Assembly: GCA_023663225.1 (NCBI GenBank)
Contig: JAMPHU010000026.1
Coordinates: forward strand, 1 to 39,277
DNA: 39,277 bases
Origin: Candidatus Gastranaerophilales bacterium
GTDB lineage: Bacteria > Bacillota > Clostridia > Lachnospirales > Lachnospiraceae
Reading direction: 5' to 3'
Positions 26,946-34,648 of the stretch are shown in pieces. The notes beneath the pieces are model-generated. The model was not told where the DNA came from, ran no database searches, and saw only the letters and a list, made by a program, of their open reading frames with translations. The stretch's first letter is position 1. Each line of letters starts with the position of its first letter. A program made the position numbers and the translations under genes.

Positions 26946-26991
26946 AATTGTCAGATAATTTGACAATTTTAAATTTACGCATAAATTGTCA
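26946..26991. promoter_or_regulatory. Array of three inverted TGACAATT half-sites upstream of gltBD
   Basis: AATTGTCA at 26946-26953, TGACAATT at 26961-26968 and AATTGTCA at 26984-26991 form two overlapping inverted pairs with 7-nt and 15-nt spacers. They lie about 50-100 nt upstream of the predicted gltB start site, the position used by activators such as LysR-type GltC. The binding protein is not encoded in the window. Confidence 0.55.
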
Positions 26992-27077
26992 GAATACTTC
27001 GCCGTGATCACAGACCGATCATGGTATTTATGGCCATCCGGCCGTCTCCTGCCTTGAATAAGGTCATTTTTATCATG

Positions 27078-27881
27078 TTATGCTCTGCGCCCTGTGAGGC
27101 GGCCTTTCAGCCGATAATAGACTTTGCCCAGCAATCTGCTCTCCGCCAAAAATCTTCTGAGCGGCGCCAACGTCCCCAGCATGTATAAGCGGCATCGCAA
27201 CAACTCTTTCCCGCTCAGATAGCGCGCCGTGATTTTTCTGTGTTCCTCCCTGTCCAAACTGCGGTTTTGGCGGCTCTCCGAAAAACCGGCCCCCTCGTAG
27301 GAAGAAATAGGAAACCCCATATGCATCATGCTTGCCTTTTTCACAAAATAGCACCACAGAAAATGATCATAGTCCGCCCTCACGAGATATTGCAGATCGT
27401 ATTTTTTCCCCCGACACAGCTCGGCCGCGTAGAAACAGGACTGATGACAGGGAATATTCCGATAGCAGGCCAGCGCGTCTATGGGATCAGGCGAGTAAAG
27501 CATCACCCCGTTCGCTTTGCTGTAAGTGTCTCCATAGAGAACCAGATTCCCTTGACCCTCCAAAGAAACCTTCTCCGCCCACCCGGCAGTCCGTTCCAAC
27601 ACCGTCTCGTCATAAAAAGTGTCTCCGCAGTTCAAAAACAGAAAAAACGCTCCCCTCGCATACGCCACAGCCTGATTCATGGCGTCGTAAATGCCCGTAT
27701 CCGGCTTGGCAAACAGGCGGATGCGGGCATCCTGTCTCATAGTTTCTATGGAGCCGTCCCTGCTGCCGCCGTCCTTCACCAACACCTCATAATCCTGATA
27801 AGTCTGTGCAAGGACACTGTCTAAGGTTTGATTCAATTTCTCCCCCGGATTCAAACACACTATGATCACTGAAAATTTCAT
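27078..27881 (-). CDS. Family 2 glycosyltransferase
   Basis: The 267-residue protein (start MKFSVIIVCLN at 27881, with GAGGAG 7 nt upstream) has the GT-A fold signature of GT2 enzymes: an N-terminal VIIVCLNPGEKL, the QTYQDYEVLVKDGG strand and the acceptor-side FLNCGD motif. It would transfer a nucleotide-activated sugar to a surface glycan or lipid. The gene lies 11 nt after the HAD-CPBP gene and is the last in its cluster. No TM segment is present. The exact substrate is unknown. Confidence 0.88.
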   Translation of the reverse strand: MKFSVIIVCLNPGEKLNQTLDSVLAQTYQDYEVLVKDGGSRDGSIETMRQDARIRLFAKPDTGIYDAMNQAVAYARGAFFLFLNCGDTFYDETVLERTAGWAEKVSLEGQGNLVLYGDTYSKANGVMLYSPDPIDALACYRNIPCHQSCFYAAELCRGKKYDLQYLVRADYDHFLWCYFVKKASMMHMGFPISSYEGAGFSESRQNRSLDREEHRKITARYLSGKELLRCRLYMLGTLAPLRRFLAESRLLGKVYYRLKGRLTGRRA

Positions 27882-27892
27882 AGCCGGTCTCC

Positions 27893-29416
27893 TCACAATA
27901 TCTTTTTCGCTTTGCCAAGCATATGCAAACTGCCCGCACAGATCACCAGACTCGCCACACACACCGGCCAGCTCATAAACCCGCTCTGCGCCAGGCCCGT
28001 GTAGGACAGGCAGTAGGAGAGCAGATTGGAGATCATATGGACGGCAACCGGCATGAGAAAATTGCCGAAATATTCATAACTGTAGGCGATCAGACAGCCG
28101 ATCGCAAAGGCGTAAATGCCCTGCACCGCATTCATATGATAAAACCCAAACAGCGCGGAGGACAGGACGATCGCCAGCTTCAGCGTCAAAAATCTCCTCA
28201 TGTACGCGAAGAACACACCTCGAAACAGAATTTCCTCCGCGATCGGCGAGATGACGCCATAACAGAAGATTCCCACCAGAAAATACGCGGAATATTGATC
28301 CTCCATCACCGCCTGATAGGCGTCGGATTTGCTGGTAAAACCGGTCAGATCAAACAACAGATTCAGACCGACGACCGCCCCCGCAGCCGCCAAAGCGATC
28401 AGGATATAATGTTGGTTCGGTTCCTTTTTGAGATGGGACAGCTTGGTGTCCTCCTCCGTCATATGGATCAATTTTTTGGCTGTGGGCCACACGGGAACAA
28501 TACCCGCGAGAAAGGCCAGCGCCGACATAATGGTGGAAGTGTTCCCCGTGTAGCCGATCATCTCTCCCGCCTCATCTTTGATGAGCAGAAAGTCCGCCAG
28601 CACCCCCGACAGGCCGCCTCCCACCTGCACCAAAAGCCAGCTCAGCGCGTACAACACCACATTTCTCACCAGCATAAACATCAAAAAGCAGTATGCCATA
28701 GTCCAGATCCGCTGGGTCATGGGATTTTTCTTTTTCTGTCCGGACGCCTGCTCCTCGCTGCCTCTGAGCAAAAATTTCTGCAATTCTTCCACGGAACGGA
28801 CGATGTAATCCGACTTGGCCTCCTTCAATTCCTCCATGCTGCCATAGCCATACGCAACGCCCACGCTCTCGATACCGTTTTCCCTGGCCCCCTCTATGTC
28901 GTGGCGGCGGTCCCCGACCATGTACACCTGATCCGCCTGGATGGGTTCTTCTTTCGACAGACGGGCAAGGACCTCTCTGATCACTTCCGCCTTGGAAGAT
29001 CTGGCGCCGTCCATCTCACTTCCCACCACAACGCAGAAATATTTGTCGATCTTAAAATGCTCCAAAATGCGGCGGACATACTCCTCCGGTTTGCTGGAAG
29101 CCACCGCCAGATACATGCCCTTGGATTGTAGGGTGCGCAACATCTGCGGAATACCGTCGTATAGTTCATTCTCATAGATTCCGGTATCCTGAAAGCGTTC
29201 TCTGTATTTTTCCACCGCCTCTTTGGCCTGCTCTTCGCCAAAACCATAAAACTCCATAAAACTATCCCGCAGAGGCGGCCCGATAAAACACTCCAGCTTG
29301 TCCGGATCCGCCTCTTCCACGCCGAAGGACTGCAAAGCATACTGTACACAGGTAGTGATACCCACCTTGGGATCGGTCAATGTCCCGTCCAGATCAAACA
29401 GTAAATATTTTTTCAT
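27893..29416 (-). CDS. HAD hydrolase fused to a CPBP intramembrane protease
   Basis: Residues 1-215 form a HAD-superfamily phosphatase (FDLDGTLTD, ASSKPEEY, the GDRRHD motif) of the phosphoglycolate-phosphatase/pyrophosphatase type. Residues 230-507 have about eight TM helices and the CPBP/Abi motifs SPIAEEILFRG (near residue 394), then FGFYHMN and AVHMISN, the catalytic Glu and His positions of CAAX-type proteases. Both active sites look intact and the frame is continuous, so the fusion seems genuine rather than a sequencing artefact. AAGGAG precedes the ATG. It lies 2 nt after greA. Immunity, surface-protein processing or signalling roles are possible for CPBP proteins. Confidence 0.85.
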   Translation of the reverse strand: MKKYLLFDLDGTLTDPKVGITTCVQYALQSFGVEEADPDKLECFIGPPLRDSFMEFYGFGEEQAKEAVEKYRERFQDTGIYENELYDGIPQMLRTLQSKGMYLAVASSKPEEYVRRILEHFKIDKYFCVVVGSEMDGARSSKAEVIREVLARLSKEEPIQADQVYMVGDRRHDIEGARENGIESVGVAYGYGSMEELKEAKSDYIVRSVEELQKFLLRGSEEQASGQKKKNPMTQRIWTMAYCFLMFMLVRNVVLYALSWLLVQVGGGLSGVLADFLLIKDEAGEMIGYTGNTSTIMSALAFLAGIVPVWPTAKKLIHMTEEDTKLSHLKKEPNQHYILIALAAAGAVVGLNLLFDLTGFTSKSDAYQAVMEDQYSAYFLVGIFCYGVISPIAEEILFRGVFFAYMRRFLTLKLAIVLSSALFGFYHMNAVQGIYAFAIGCLIAYSYEYFGNFLMPVAVHMISNLLSYCLSYTGLAQSGFMSWPVCVASLVICAGSLHMLGKAKKIL

Positions 29417-29418
29417 AC

Positions 29419-29922
29419 TTAAAAACTCCTTATCTTGTCACTTCCGTCGTCCACAGTGTTCTCTATCTTCACGATGCGCACATCATATCCCACATTGTCG
29501 TTGACCTGCACATGAGCGATATCTCCTGCTTTTTTGCCCAACAGTGCCTTCCCCATGGGCGATTCGTTGCTGATCAGTCCTTCCAGGGAATTTCCCCGAA
29601 CAGTCGTGACGATCCGGTAGGTCTCCGTGGTGTCGTCCTCCACAAATTGCACCGTCACCGTGTTGTTGATACCCACCTCGTCCTCCGCGGACTCCTCGGA
29701 GATCACCTTGGCGGTTCGAATCATCCTCTCCAGATAGCGGATACGGCTCTCGTTTTGATTCTTGACCTTCTTGGCCGCATGATACTCAAAATTCTCGCTC
29801 AGATCCCCGTGGGCCCTCGCCGTCTTGACCTCCTCCAAAGCCTGCGGACGCACCACCAGCTTGCGGTATTCGATCTCCTCCTCTATTTTTTTGATATCTC
29901 CCTGTGTCAACTCATTATACAT
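29419..29922 (-). CDS. greA: Transcription elongation factor GreA
   Basis: GreA stimulates cleavage of backtracked RNA by RNA polymerase. The 167-residue protein has the N-terminal coiled coil with ARAHGDLSENFEY (the acidic tip residues are present) and the C-terminal FKBP-like domain with SPMGKALLGKKAGD. Length and motifs match the family. GGAG is 11 nt upstream of the ATG. It sits between the MraY-like and HAD-CPBP genes, spaced by 21 and 2 nt. Confidence 0.93.
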   Translation of the reverse strand: MYNELTQGDIKKIEEEIEYRKLVVRPQALEEVKTARAHGDLSENFEYHAAKKVKNQNESRIRYLERMIRTAKVISEESAEDEVGINNTVTVQFVEDDTTETYRIVTTVRGNSLEGLISNESPMGKALLGKKAGDIAHVQVNDNVGYDVRIVKIENTVDDGSDKIRSF

Positions 29923-29943
29923 GATACGCTCGTCTCCTTCTCT

Positions 29944-30909
29944 CTACATCTGAATACCGTACACCACGGCTGCCGCCAATATGATCTGGATGATCGCAAA
30001 ACGAAACACCGTCTGTGTGTTAGACCATCCCCACTGTTTGCGCACATGATCATGGAGCGGCGTCCGCACCTTCGTCAAAATATGAATCTTCAAAAAACGA
30101 AGCAGCGACACCTTCAGGATGCCCAAGCCTCCGTCTAAAATCAACACCAGCGCCACCGGAATATATAAAAAGGGAGAGCCTGTCTTTAATATCGCGATGC
30201 TGATAAACAGTCCCATCGCTCTGGAACCCGCATCCCCCATCAAAAGTCTGCTGGGCGTCGCGTTGTACCACAGATACCCCAGGATACACACGGCAAAAAG
30301 AAGGATCATAAAGGAAAAATCTTCCCCCACCCCGCGAATACGGTCCACCAGATAGATCGTCATAATGGTGATGATAGTCAGCGTTCCGGAAAGCCCGTCC
30401 ACCCCGTCGGAACAGTTGGTCACATTCACGGAAGTCCAGACCAACACGATGGCAAACAGCGCGAACACCACGGGCGGCAGTTGGAAACTTGTGTCGAACA
30501 AAGCCAACTCCACCGCGCTGGAATTGTAGCGCAGAAATGTGCAGGCCACCAACGCCGCCACACACAGATCCAAAAAACCCTTTTTATACTCTCCCCAGGG
30601 CGTCTTGGAGGCATCATCCAAGAACCCCGTCAACATGGAGACCGTGATCAATGCCAGATAAAGGATCACTTCCATGGTCAAAGGCAGAAAGAATAACGCG
30701 GACACCACAAACGCCAGCACAAAGATAATGCCCGCCCCTCTCGGCTTTCCCGCGGAGAGCTTCCCGTCATGGGCAAACTCCCTGCCCGCGTCCTTGGGAA
30801 GATACGGACTTAGCCTGGCGGTGAAACCCACCGTCACCACAAATGCAAACAGGATCCCGCAGAAAGCGAGAACCGCCTCCGGCGCCCCCGAAATAATCTG
30901 ATACAGCAT
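29944..30909 (-). CDS. mraY: MraY-family phospho-MurNAc-pentapeptide transferase (divergent)
   Basis: The 321-residue polytopic protein (start at 30909, TAGGAG 5 nt upstream) belongs to the MraY/WecA family, which transfers a sugar-phosphate to undecaprenyl phosphate at the membrane. The DDASK, NCSDGVDGL and MGDAGS motifs and the TPLHDHVRK segment cover the usual catalytic positions. Family hallmarks differ: the usual GTPTMGG loop is GKPRGAG and MGDTGSLALG reads MGDAGSRAMG. The gene is not in a dcw cluster but next to greA. It may be a paralogue, with a different sugar substrate, of a housekeeping MraY elsewhere. Confidence 0.8.
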   Translation of the reverse strand: MLYQIISGAPEAVLAFCGILFAFVVTVGFTARLSPYLPKDAGREFAHDGKLSAGKPRGAGIIFVLAFVVSALFFLPLTMEVILYLALITVSMLTGFLDDASKTPWGEYKKGFLDLCVAALVACTFLRYNSSAVELALFDTSFQLPPVVFALFAIVLVWTSVNVTNCSDGVDGLSGTLTIITIMTIYLVDRIRGVGEDFSFMILLFAVCILGYLWYNATPSRLLMGDAGSRAMGLFISIAILKTGSPFLYIPVALVLILDGGLGILKVSLLRFLKIHILTKVRTPLHDHVRKQWGWSNTQTVFRFAIIQIILAAAVVYGIQM

Positions 30910-30969
30910 ATAAACTCCTATCTGCGCTTCCTGCGCCCTTTTACAAACTTTATCGGACAAACATACCTG

Positions 30970-30998
30970 ATTTTACCATAAAAACATTATTTATGCAA
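30970..30998 (-). promoter_or_regulatory. Possible internal promoter before mraY
   Basis: Minus-strand TTGCAT (complement of 30993-30998) and TAAAAT (complement of 30970-30975) are separated by 17 bp, with an extended TGG before the -10. It overlaps the 3' end of the GTPase gene and would let mraY-greA be expressed separately. Confidence 0.45.
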
Positions 30999-33677
30999 TT
31001 CCTGAAAGGGACGGTGATGGAGACCGTTCCCGGGCAGGCCGCTCTTTTCCAGATAATTTTCCCGAAGTTCCTTTTTGGCGGCATCCACCGCATCCTTCAA
31101 CTCCTGCGCCGACAGCCTGACCGCGCCGTCCCCCCATATGATCATCTGCTCCAATCTGTCCGAGGTCGCCACCGTGATATTCGCCTGACGCCCCATCCGG
31201 TGCACCGTCTTTTCGATATACTGATCCGCCGTCTCCGCCTCTTTTGTATACACGACATAAATATTATGAATCTGAGAGATGCTCCCTGTGCCTCCCTTCA
31301 CCTTGTAGGCATCGAACACAAGAATCAACGTCCCGCCCAGGTAACCTTGATAGTCGCACATCATATCGATCAGCCGATCTCTGGCCCCGTCTATATTCGT
31401 ATCCGCCAGTCGGCTCAGTTCCTCCCACGCAAAAATAATATTATATCCATCCACCAAAAGATAATTTTCCCTCTGCTCCTTTTCCCTAACTTTTGGCTTG
31501 CCCCGCTCCGTCCCCCTCTCCTCCGAATACCGCCTGTGATAACGCCGGAAACGATCTTTCTCCGTTTTTCTTTTCCCATAAGTTCTGGCGAAGATCTCTT
31601 CGATCTCTTCCTGTGTGATATAGTCCGCTGCATATCGCTCCTCTTTTTGCCCAAACGCCGACATGGAAACCGCCCCGTCACCCGACAAAGCGCGCGAACC
31701 ATCCTCCGACCCCATATCCGGCAGACGCAACTTGCTCTCCACATGGGCATACTGCTCCACTTCTCTCCAATCCACATAGACCCCCGCCCCGTGAGAACAA
31801 AACACCGATCCGCACGGGTTCGCCACATCGGCATCGGGATCGTACTGAATTGCAGCCATGACCTCCTCCGCGTTATGGCAGGGTTCATACCCCTTCAACA
31901 CGCAGGAAAGCTTGCCCCGTCCTCTCGTGTAGGCATTGACCTCCCGCTGGTAATCCCGCATGGCAGATACCGGCGCGCTTCCGGTCAAAATACTTTTGTC
32001 ATGCTCCGTCACGACGGGATCAAAGGCGCCGCACATCCGCTGAATGTCCGACATGGCCCGCCCGACGCACTCCGTAGGCAGCTCCAAGGTAAAAGCAAAC
32101 ACCGGCTCCAACAGGATACTTTTGCTACGGCGCAGTCCGTGTCTGACAGCGCGATACGTGGCCTGCCTGAAATCGCCGCCCTCCGTGTGCTTCTCATGGG
32201 CCTTGCCCGCCACCAGAAGGATCCGCATGTCCGTGATCTCCGAACCGGTCAACACACCTATATGGGCCCGCTCCTCCAAATGGGTCATAACCAACCTCTG
32301 CCAATTTCCATCCAGCATGTCCTCGCTGCAGAGAGAAGCAAACTGCAGGCCGCTGCCCCGCTCTCCCGGCTCCAGCAATAAATGCACCTCCGCATAGTGC
32401 CTGAGCGGCTCAAAATGTCCGATTCCCTCCACCGGCTCCGCGATCGTCTCTTTGTATACAATACTGCCTTCTCCAAACTCCACATCCCATCCAAAACGCG
32501 TTTTGACCAGGCTCTTTATGATCTCCAGTTGTACCTCCCCCATGACCTGCATCTGGATTTCTTTTCGTTCCTCCCGCCATACGATGCGCAGCTCCGGCTC
32601 CTCCTCGTTCAGTGCCTTAAGCTGCCCCATCGCCTGCACCGGATCGCTGCCTTCCGGCAAGATCATCCGGTAGACCAGCACCGGCTCCAACAGCGGCAGT
32701 CCGTTGCTCTCCTCAGCTCCCAATCCCTGCCCCGCAAAAGTGGACCCAAGTCCCAGCACCGCACAGACGCCTCCGGCGGGCACCTCGTCCACTGACCGAT
32801 ATTTGGCCCCGTTATAGATGCGGAGCTGATCGACTTTCTCCTCCCAAACGCCGCTCTCACCGGCGCTCTTTTCATTGGTGATGGTCTGCTTGACTTTTAG
32901 AACGCCCCCTGTCACCTTGAGATAAGTCAACCTGTTTTCCGCCTCATCTCTCGTCACCTTGAACACTCTGGCCGAAAATTGCTCCCCATATTCCACGGAC
33001 GGCATATAGCATCGGATCCCCTTCAAGAGACTGTCCACATGCCACAGCTTCAACGCCGACCCAAAATAGCAGGGAAACACTTGCCGCTTTGCCACCGCCG
33101 CCGCAATGTTTCCCGCCTCCATACACCCCGTTTCCAGGTATTCCTCCATCAGAGACTCCTTACAAAGGGCGATATTCTCCGCCAAAACCTGATCAAGCTC
33201 CTCTGCAAACTCCACACAATGCCCGTCCAGCCGCGCCTGCAGCTCCTTGAGAAGCGCTTCTTTGTCCGTGCCTTCCCTGTCCATCTTATTCACAAACAAA
33301 AAGACCGGAATCTCATATCGGTCAAGCAGCCTCCACAGCGTCTCCGTGTGCCCCTGCACGCCGGCCGTCCCGTCCACCACCAACACCGCCAGATCCAGCA
33401 CTTGCAGCGTCCGTTCCATCTCCGCGCAAAAATCCACATGCCCCGGGGTATCTAAAAGCGTGATCTCCAAACCCTCCCAGGTAATTTCCGCCTGTTTGGA
33501 AAAAATCGTGATCCCTCTCTCCCGCTCCAGCGCAAAGTTGTCCAAAAAGGCATCCTTATGGTCAACTCTGCCCATCGCGCGGATCTTTCCGCAGGTATAC
33601 AAAAGTCCCTCCGCCAGAGTCGTCTTGCCCGCGTCCACATGCGCCAATATTCCCACTACCAGTCTGTCACCTTTCAT
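30987..33677 (-). CDS. TetM/EF-G-like ribosomal GTPase fused to a Rae1-like NYN endonuclease
   Basis: Residues 1-650 form a translation-factor GTPase of the TetM/TetO/EF-G type: G1 AHVDAGKTT (12-20), RGITI (54-58), DTPGH (76-80), NKMD (130-133), then EF-G-like domains. A basic linker leads to a C-terminal NYN domain (about 740-880) with YLLVDGYNIIFAW, LVFDAYK, ETADQYIE and ATSD, matching YacP/Rae1, a ribosome-associated A-site mRNA endonuclease. The YSPVST loop of TetM, needed for tetracycline displacement, is replaced by AGKAHEKHTEGGDF, so drug resistance is not supported. GGAGG precedes the ATG. The gene heads the cluster and is divergent to thiT. Coupled ribosome remodelling and mRNA cleavage is the inferred job. 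Confidence 0.88.
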   Translation of the reverse strand: MKGDRLVVGILAHVDAGKTTLAEGLLYTCGKIRAMGRVDHKDAFLDNFALERERGITIFSKQAEITWEGLEITLLDTPGHVDFCAEMERTLQVLDLAVLVVDGTAGVQGHTETLWRLLDRYEIPVFLFVNKMDREGTDKEALLKELQARLDGHCVEFAEELDQVLAENIALCKESLMEEYLETGCMEAGNIAAAVAKRQVFPCYFGSALKLWHVDSLLKGIRCYMPSVEYGEQFSARVFKVTRDEAENRLTYLKVTGGVLKVKQTITNEKSAGESGVWEEKVDQLRIYNGAKYRSVDEVPAGGVCAVLGLGSTFAGQGLGAEESNGLPLLEPVLVYRMILPEGSDPVQAMGQLKALNEEEPELRIVWREERKEIQMQVMGEVQLEIIKSLVKTRFGWDVEFGEGSIVYKETIAEPVEGIGHFEPLRHYAEVHLLLEPGERGSGLQFASLCSEDMLDGNWQRLVMTHLEERAHIGVLTGSEITDMRILLVAGKAHEKHTEGGDFRQATYRAVRHGLRRSKSILLEPVFAFTLELPTECVGRAMSDIQRMCGAFDPVVTEHDKSILTGSAPVSAMRDYQREVNAYTRGRGKLSCVLKGYEPCHNAEEVMAAIQYDPDADVANPCGSVFCSHGAGVYVDWREVEQYAHVESKLRLPDMGSEDGSRALSGDGAVSMSAFGQKEERYAADYITQEEIEEIFARTYGKRKTEKDRFRRYHRRYSEERGTERGKPKVREKEQRENYLLVDGYNIIFAWEELSRLADTNIDGARDRLIDMMCDYQGYLGGTLILVFDAYKVKGGTGSISQIHNIYVVYTKEAETADQYIEKTVHRMGRQANITVATSDRLEQMIIWGDGAVRLSAQELKDAVDAAKKELRENYLEKSGLPGNGLHHRPFQELHK

Positions 33678-33707
33678 TCTTTTCCTCCATGACTCCCACG
33701 AGGGTAC

Positions 33708-33736
33708 TTGACAGCGCTCCCGTCATGTATTATAGT
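33708..33736 (+). promoter_or_regulatory. Sigma-A promoter of the thiT riboswitch unit
   Basis: Perfect TTGACA (33708-33713) and TATAGT (33731-33736) are separated by 17 bp. A TATAAT on the opposite strand (complement of 33729-33734) overlaps the -10, so divergent transcription of the GTPase gene may start here too. Confidence 0.8.
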
Positions 33737-33768
33737 CACATAGAAACCTAATATTATTTTCATTCACA

Positions 33769-33857
33769 TTGCTAGGGGAGCGCATCGCTGAGATTGAGGC
33801 CCACGCCTCTAACCCTCACCACTTGAACCGGATAATACTGGCGTAAGGAAGCAGGAT
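33769..33857 (+). promoter_or_regulatory. TPP (THI-box) riboswitch aptamer
   Basis: The THI-element consensus is clear: GCTGAGATTGAGG, ACCCTCACCACTTGAACCGG, ATAATACTGGCGTAAGGAAGC. A TGCT/AGCA closing stem (33770-33773 with 33850-33853) fits P1. It binds thiamine pyrophosphate and controls thiT. Confidence 0.93.
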
Positions 33858-33863
33858 GTCACC

Positions 33864-33893
33864 CCTCCTTTAGCACAAGAAGGAGGTCTTTTT
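33864..33893 (+). terminator. Riboswitch expression platform: terminator that also hides the Shine-Dalgarno
   Basis: CCTCCTT (33864-33870) pairs with AAGGAGG (33880-33886), followed by TCTTTTT. AAGGAGG is also the ribosome-binding site of thiT (ATG at 33894), so one hairpin can both terminate transcription and block initiation. Confidence 0.75.
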
Positions 33894-34586
33894 ATGTCAT
33901 TTTTTTTCAACCAAGAGGATGGATACTATTCTCTCACAAAGGCAGGAATGATACTTCATGTATGTATCATCGTTGCGCTGATCCTGTTGGCCGCGTTTTT
34001 TCAACGCCCCAAAACCAACGCGGCTGCCAAAAAGAAACTGTTTTCCACCAAACAACTGGTCTTTTCGGCTGTGGCCATAGCGCTGGGTTTTGCCACCTCT
34101 TACATCAAGCTCCTACATATGCCCTGGGGCGGCTCTGTGACGCTCTGCTCCATGCTCTTTGTCGTGCTGGTTGGTTACTGGTACGGACCCCAGATCGGCT
34201 TGACTGTGGGATTGGCCTACGGCATCCTGCAATTTTTGCAAGGCGGAGGCAGCTATATCCTCTCCCCCTTACAGGCGTGCATGGATTACATCCTTGCCTT
34301 TGCGGCGCTGGGCCTGTCGGGTCTGTTCTACAAAAAGGCAAACGGACTTCTGAAAGGGTATCTGTTTGCGGTGTTCGTCAGGGGCGTGTTTCACACCATA
34401 GGCGGTTATCTGTACTGGATGGAATATATGCCGGACAATTTCCCCAAGGCTCTGGCCCCCATCTACCCGATCGCCTACAACTATTCCTATCTGCTGGCGG
34501 AGGGCATCCTCACCGTCATTCTGCTCTCTCTGCCTCCCGTGAAAAGCGCCATGGCCAGGGTGAAACGCTTGGCCACGGAGGACTGA
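33894..34586 (+). CDS. thiT: Thiamine ECF transporter substrate-binding subunit ThiT
   Basis: ThiT is the S component that binds thiamine at the membrane and docks with the shared ECF module for uptake. The 230-residue protein has about six TM helices; VFSAVAIALGFATSYIKL, MPWGGSVTL and the GRV-like FVRGVFHTIGGY match this family. The TPP riboswitch directly upstream makes the assignment strong. The N-terminal extension of about 45 residues with an extra hydrophobic segment is longer than usual. The gene is the only native plus-strand gene and is convergent with addA. The EcfA/EcfT components are not in the window. Confidence 0.93.
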   Translation: MSFFFNQEDGYYSLTKAGMILHVCIIVALILLAAFFQRPKTNAAAKKKLFSTKQLVFSAVAIALGFATSYIKLLHMPWGGSVTLCSMLFVVLVGYWYGPQIGLTVGLAYGILQFLQGGGSYILSPLQACMDYILAFAALGLSGLFYKKANGLLKGYLFAVFVRGVFHTIGGYLYWMEYMPDNFPKALAPIYPIAYNYSYLLAEGILTVILLSLPPVKSAMARVKRLATED

Positions 34587-34648
34587 CGCAAGCGGCAAGA
34601 GGCCGACCGCAGAGGGTTAACGATAGCGGCAAGCGCCACCGTCTGCCT

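Noticed and set aside
30993-32381. Long plus-strand frame opposite the GTPase-NYN fusion
   Set aside because: Antisense shadow of a gene with intact motifs; His/Arg/Pro-rich product with no family.
30987-33677. Tetracycline resistance gene (tetM/tetO type)
   Set aside because: The overall fold is related, but the YSPVST loop needed for drug release is absent and an NYN domain is added, so resistance is not supported.
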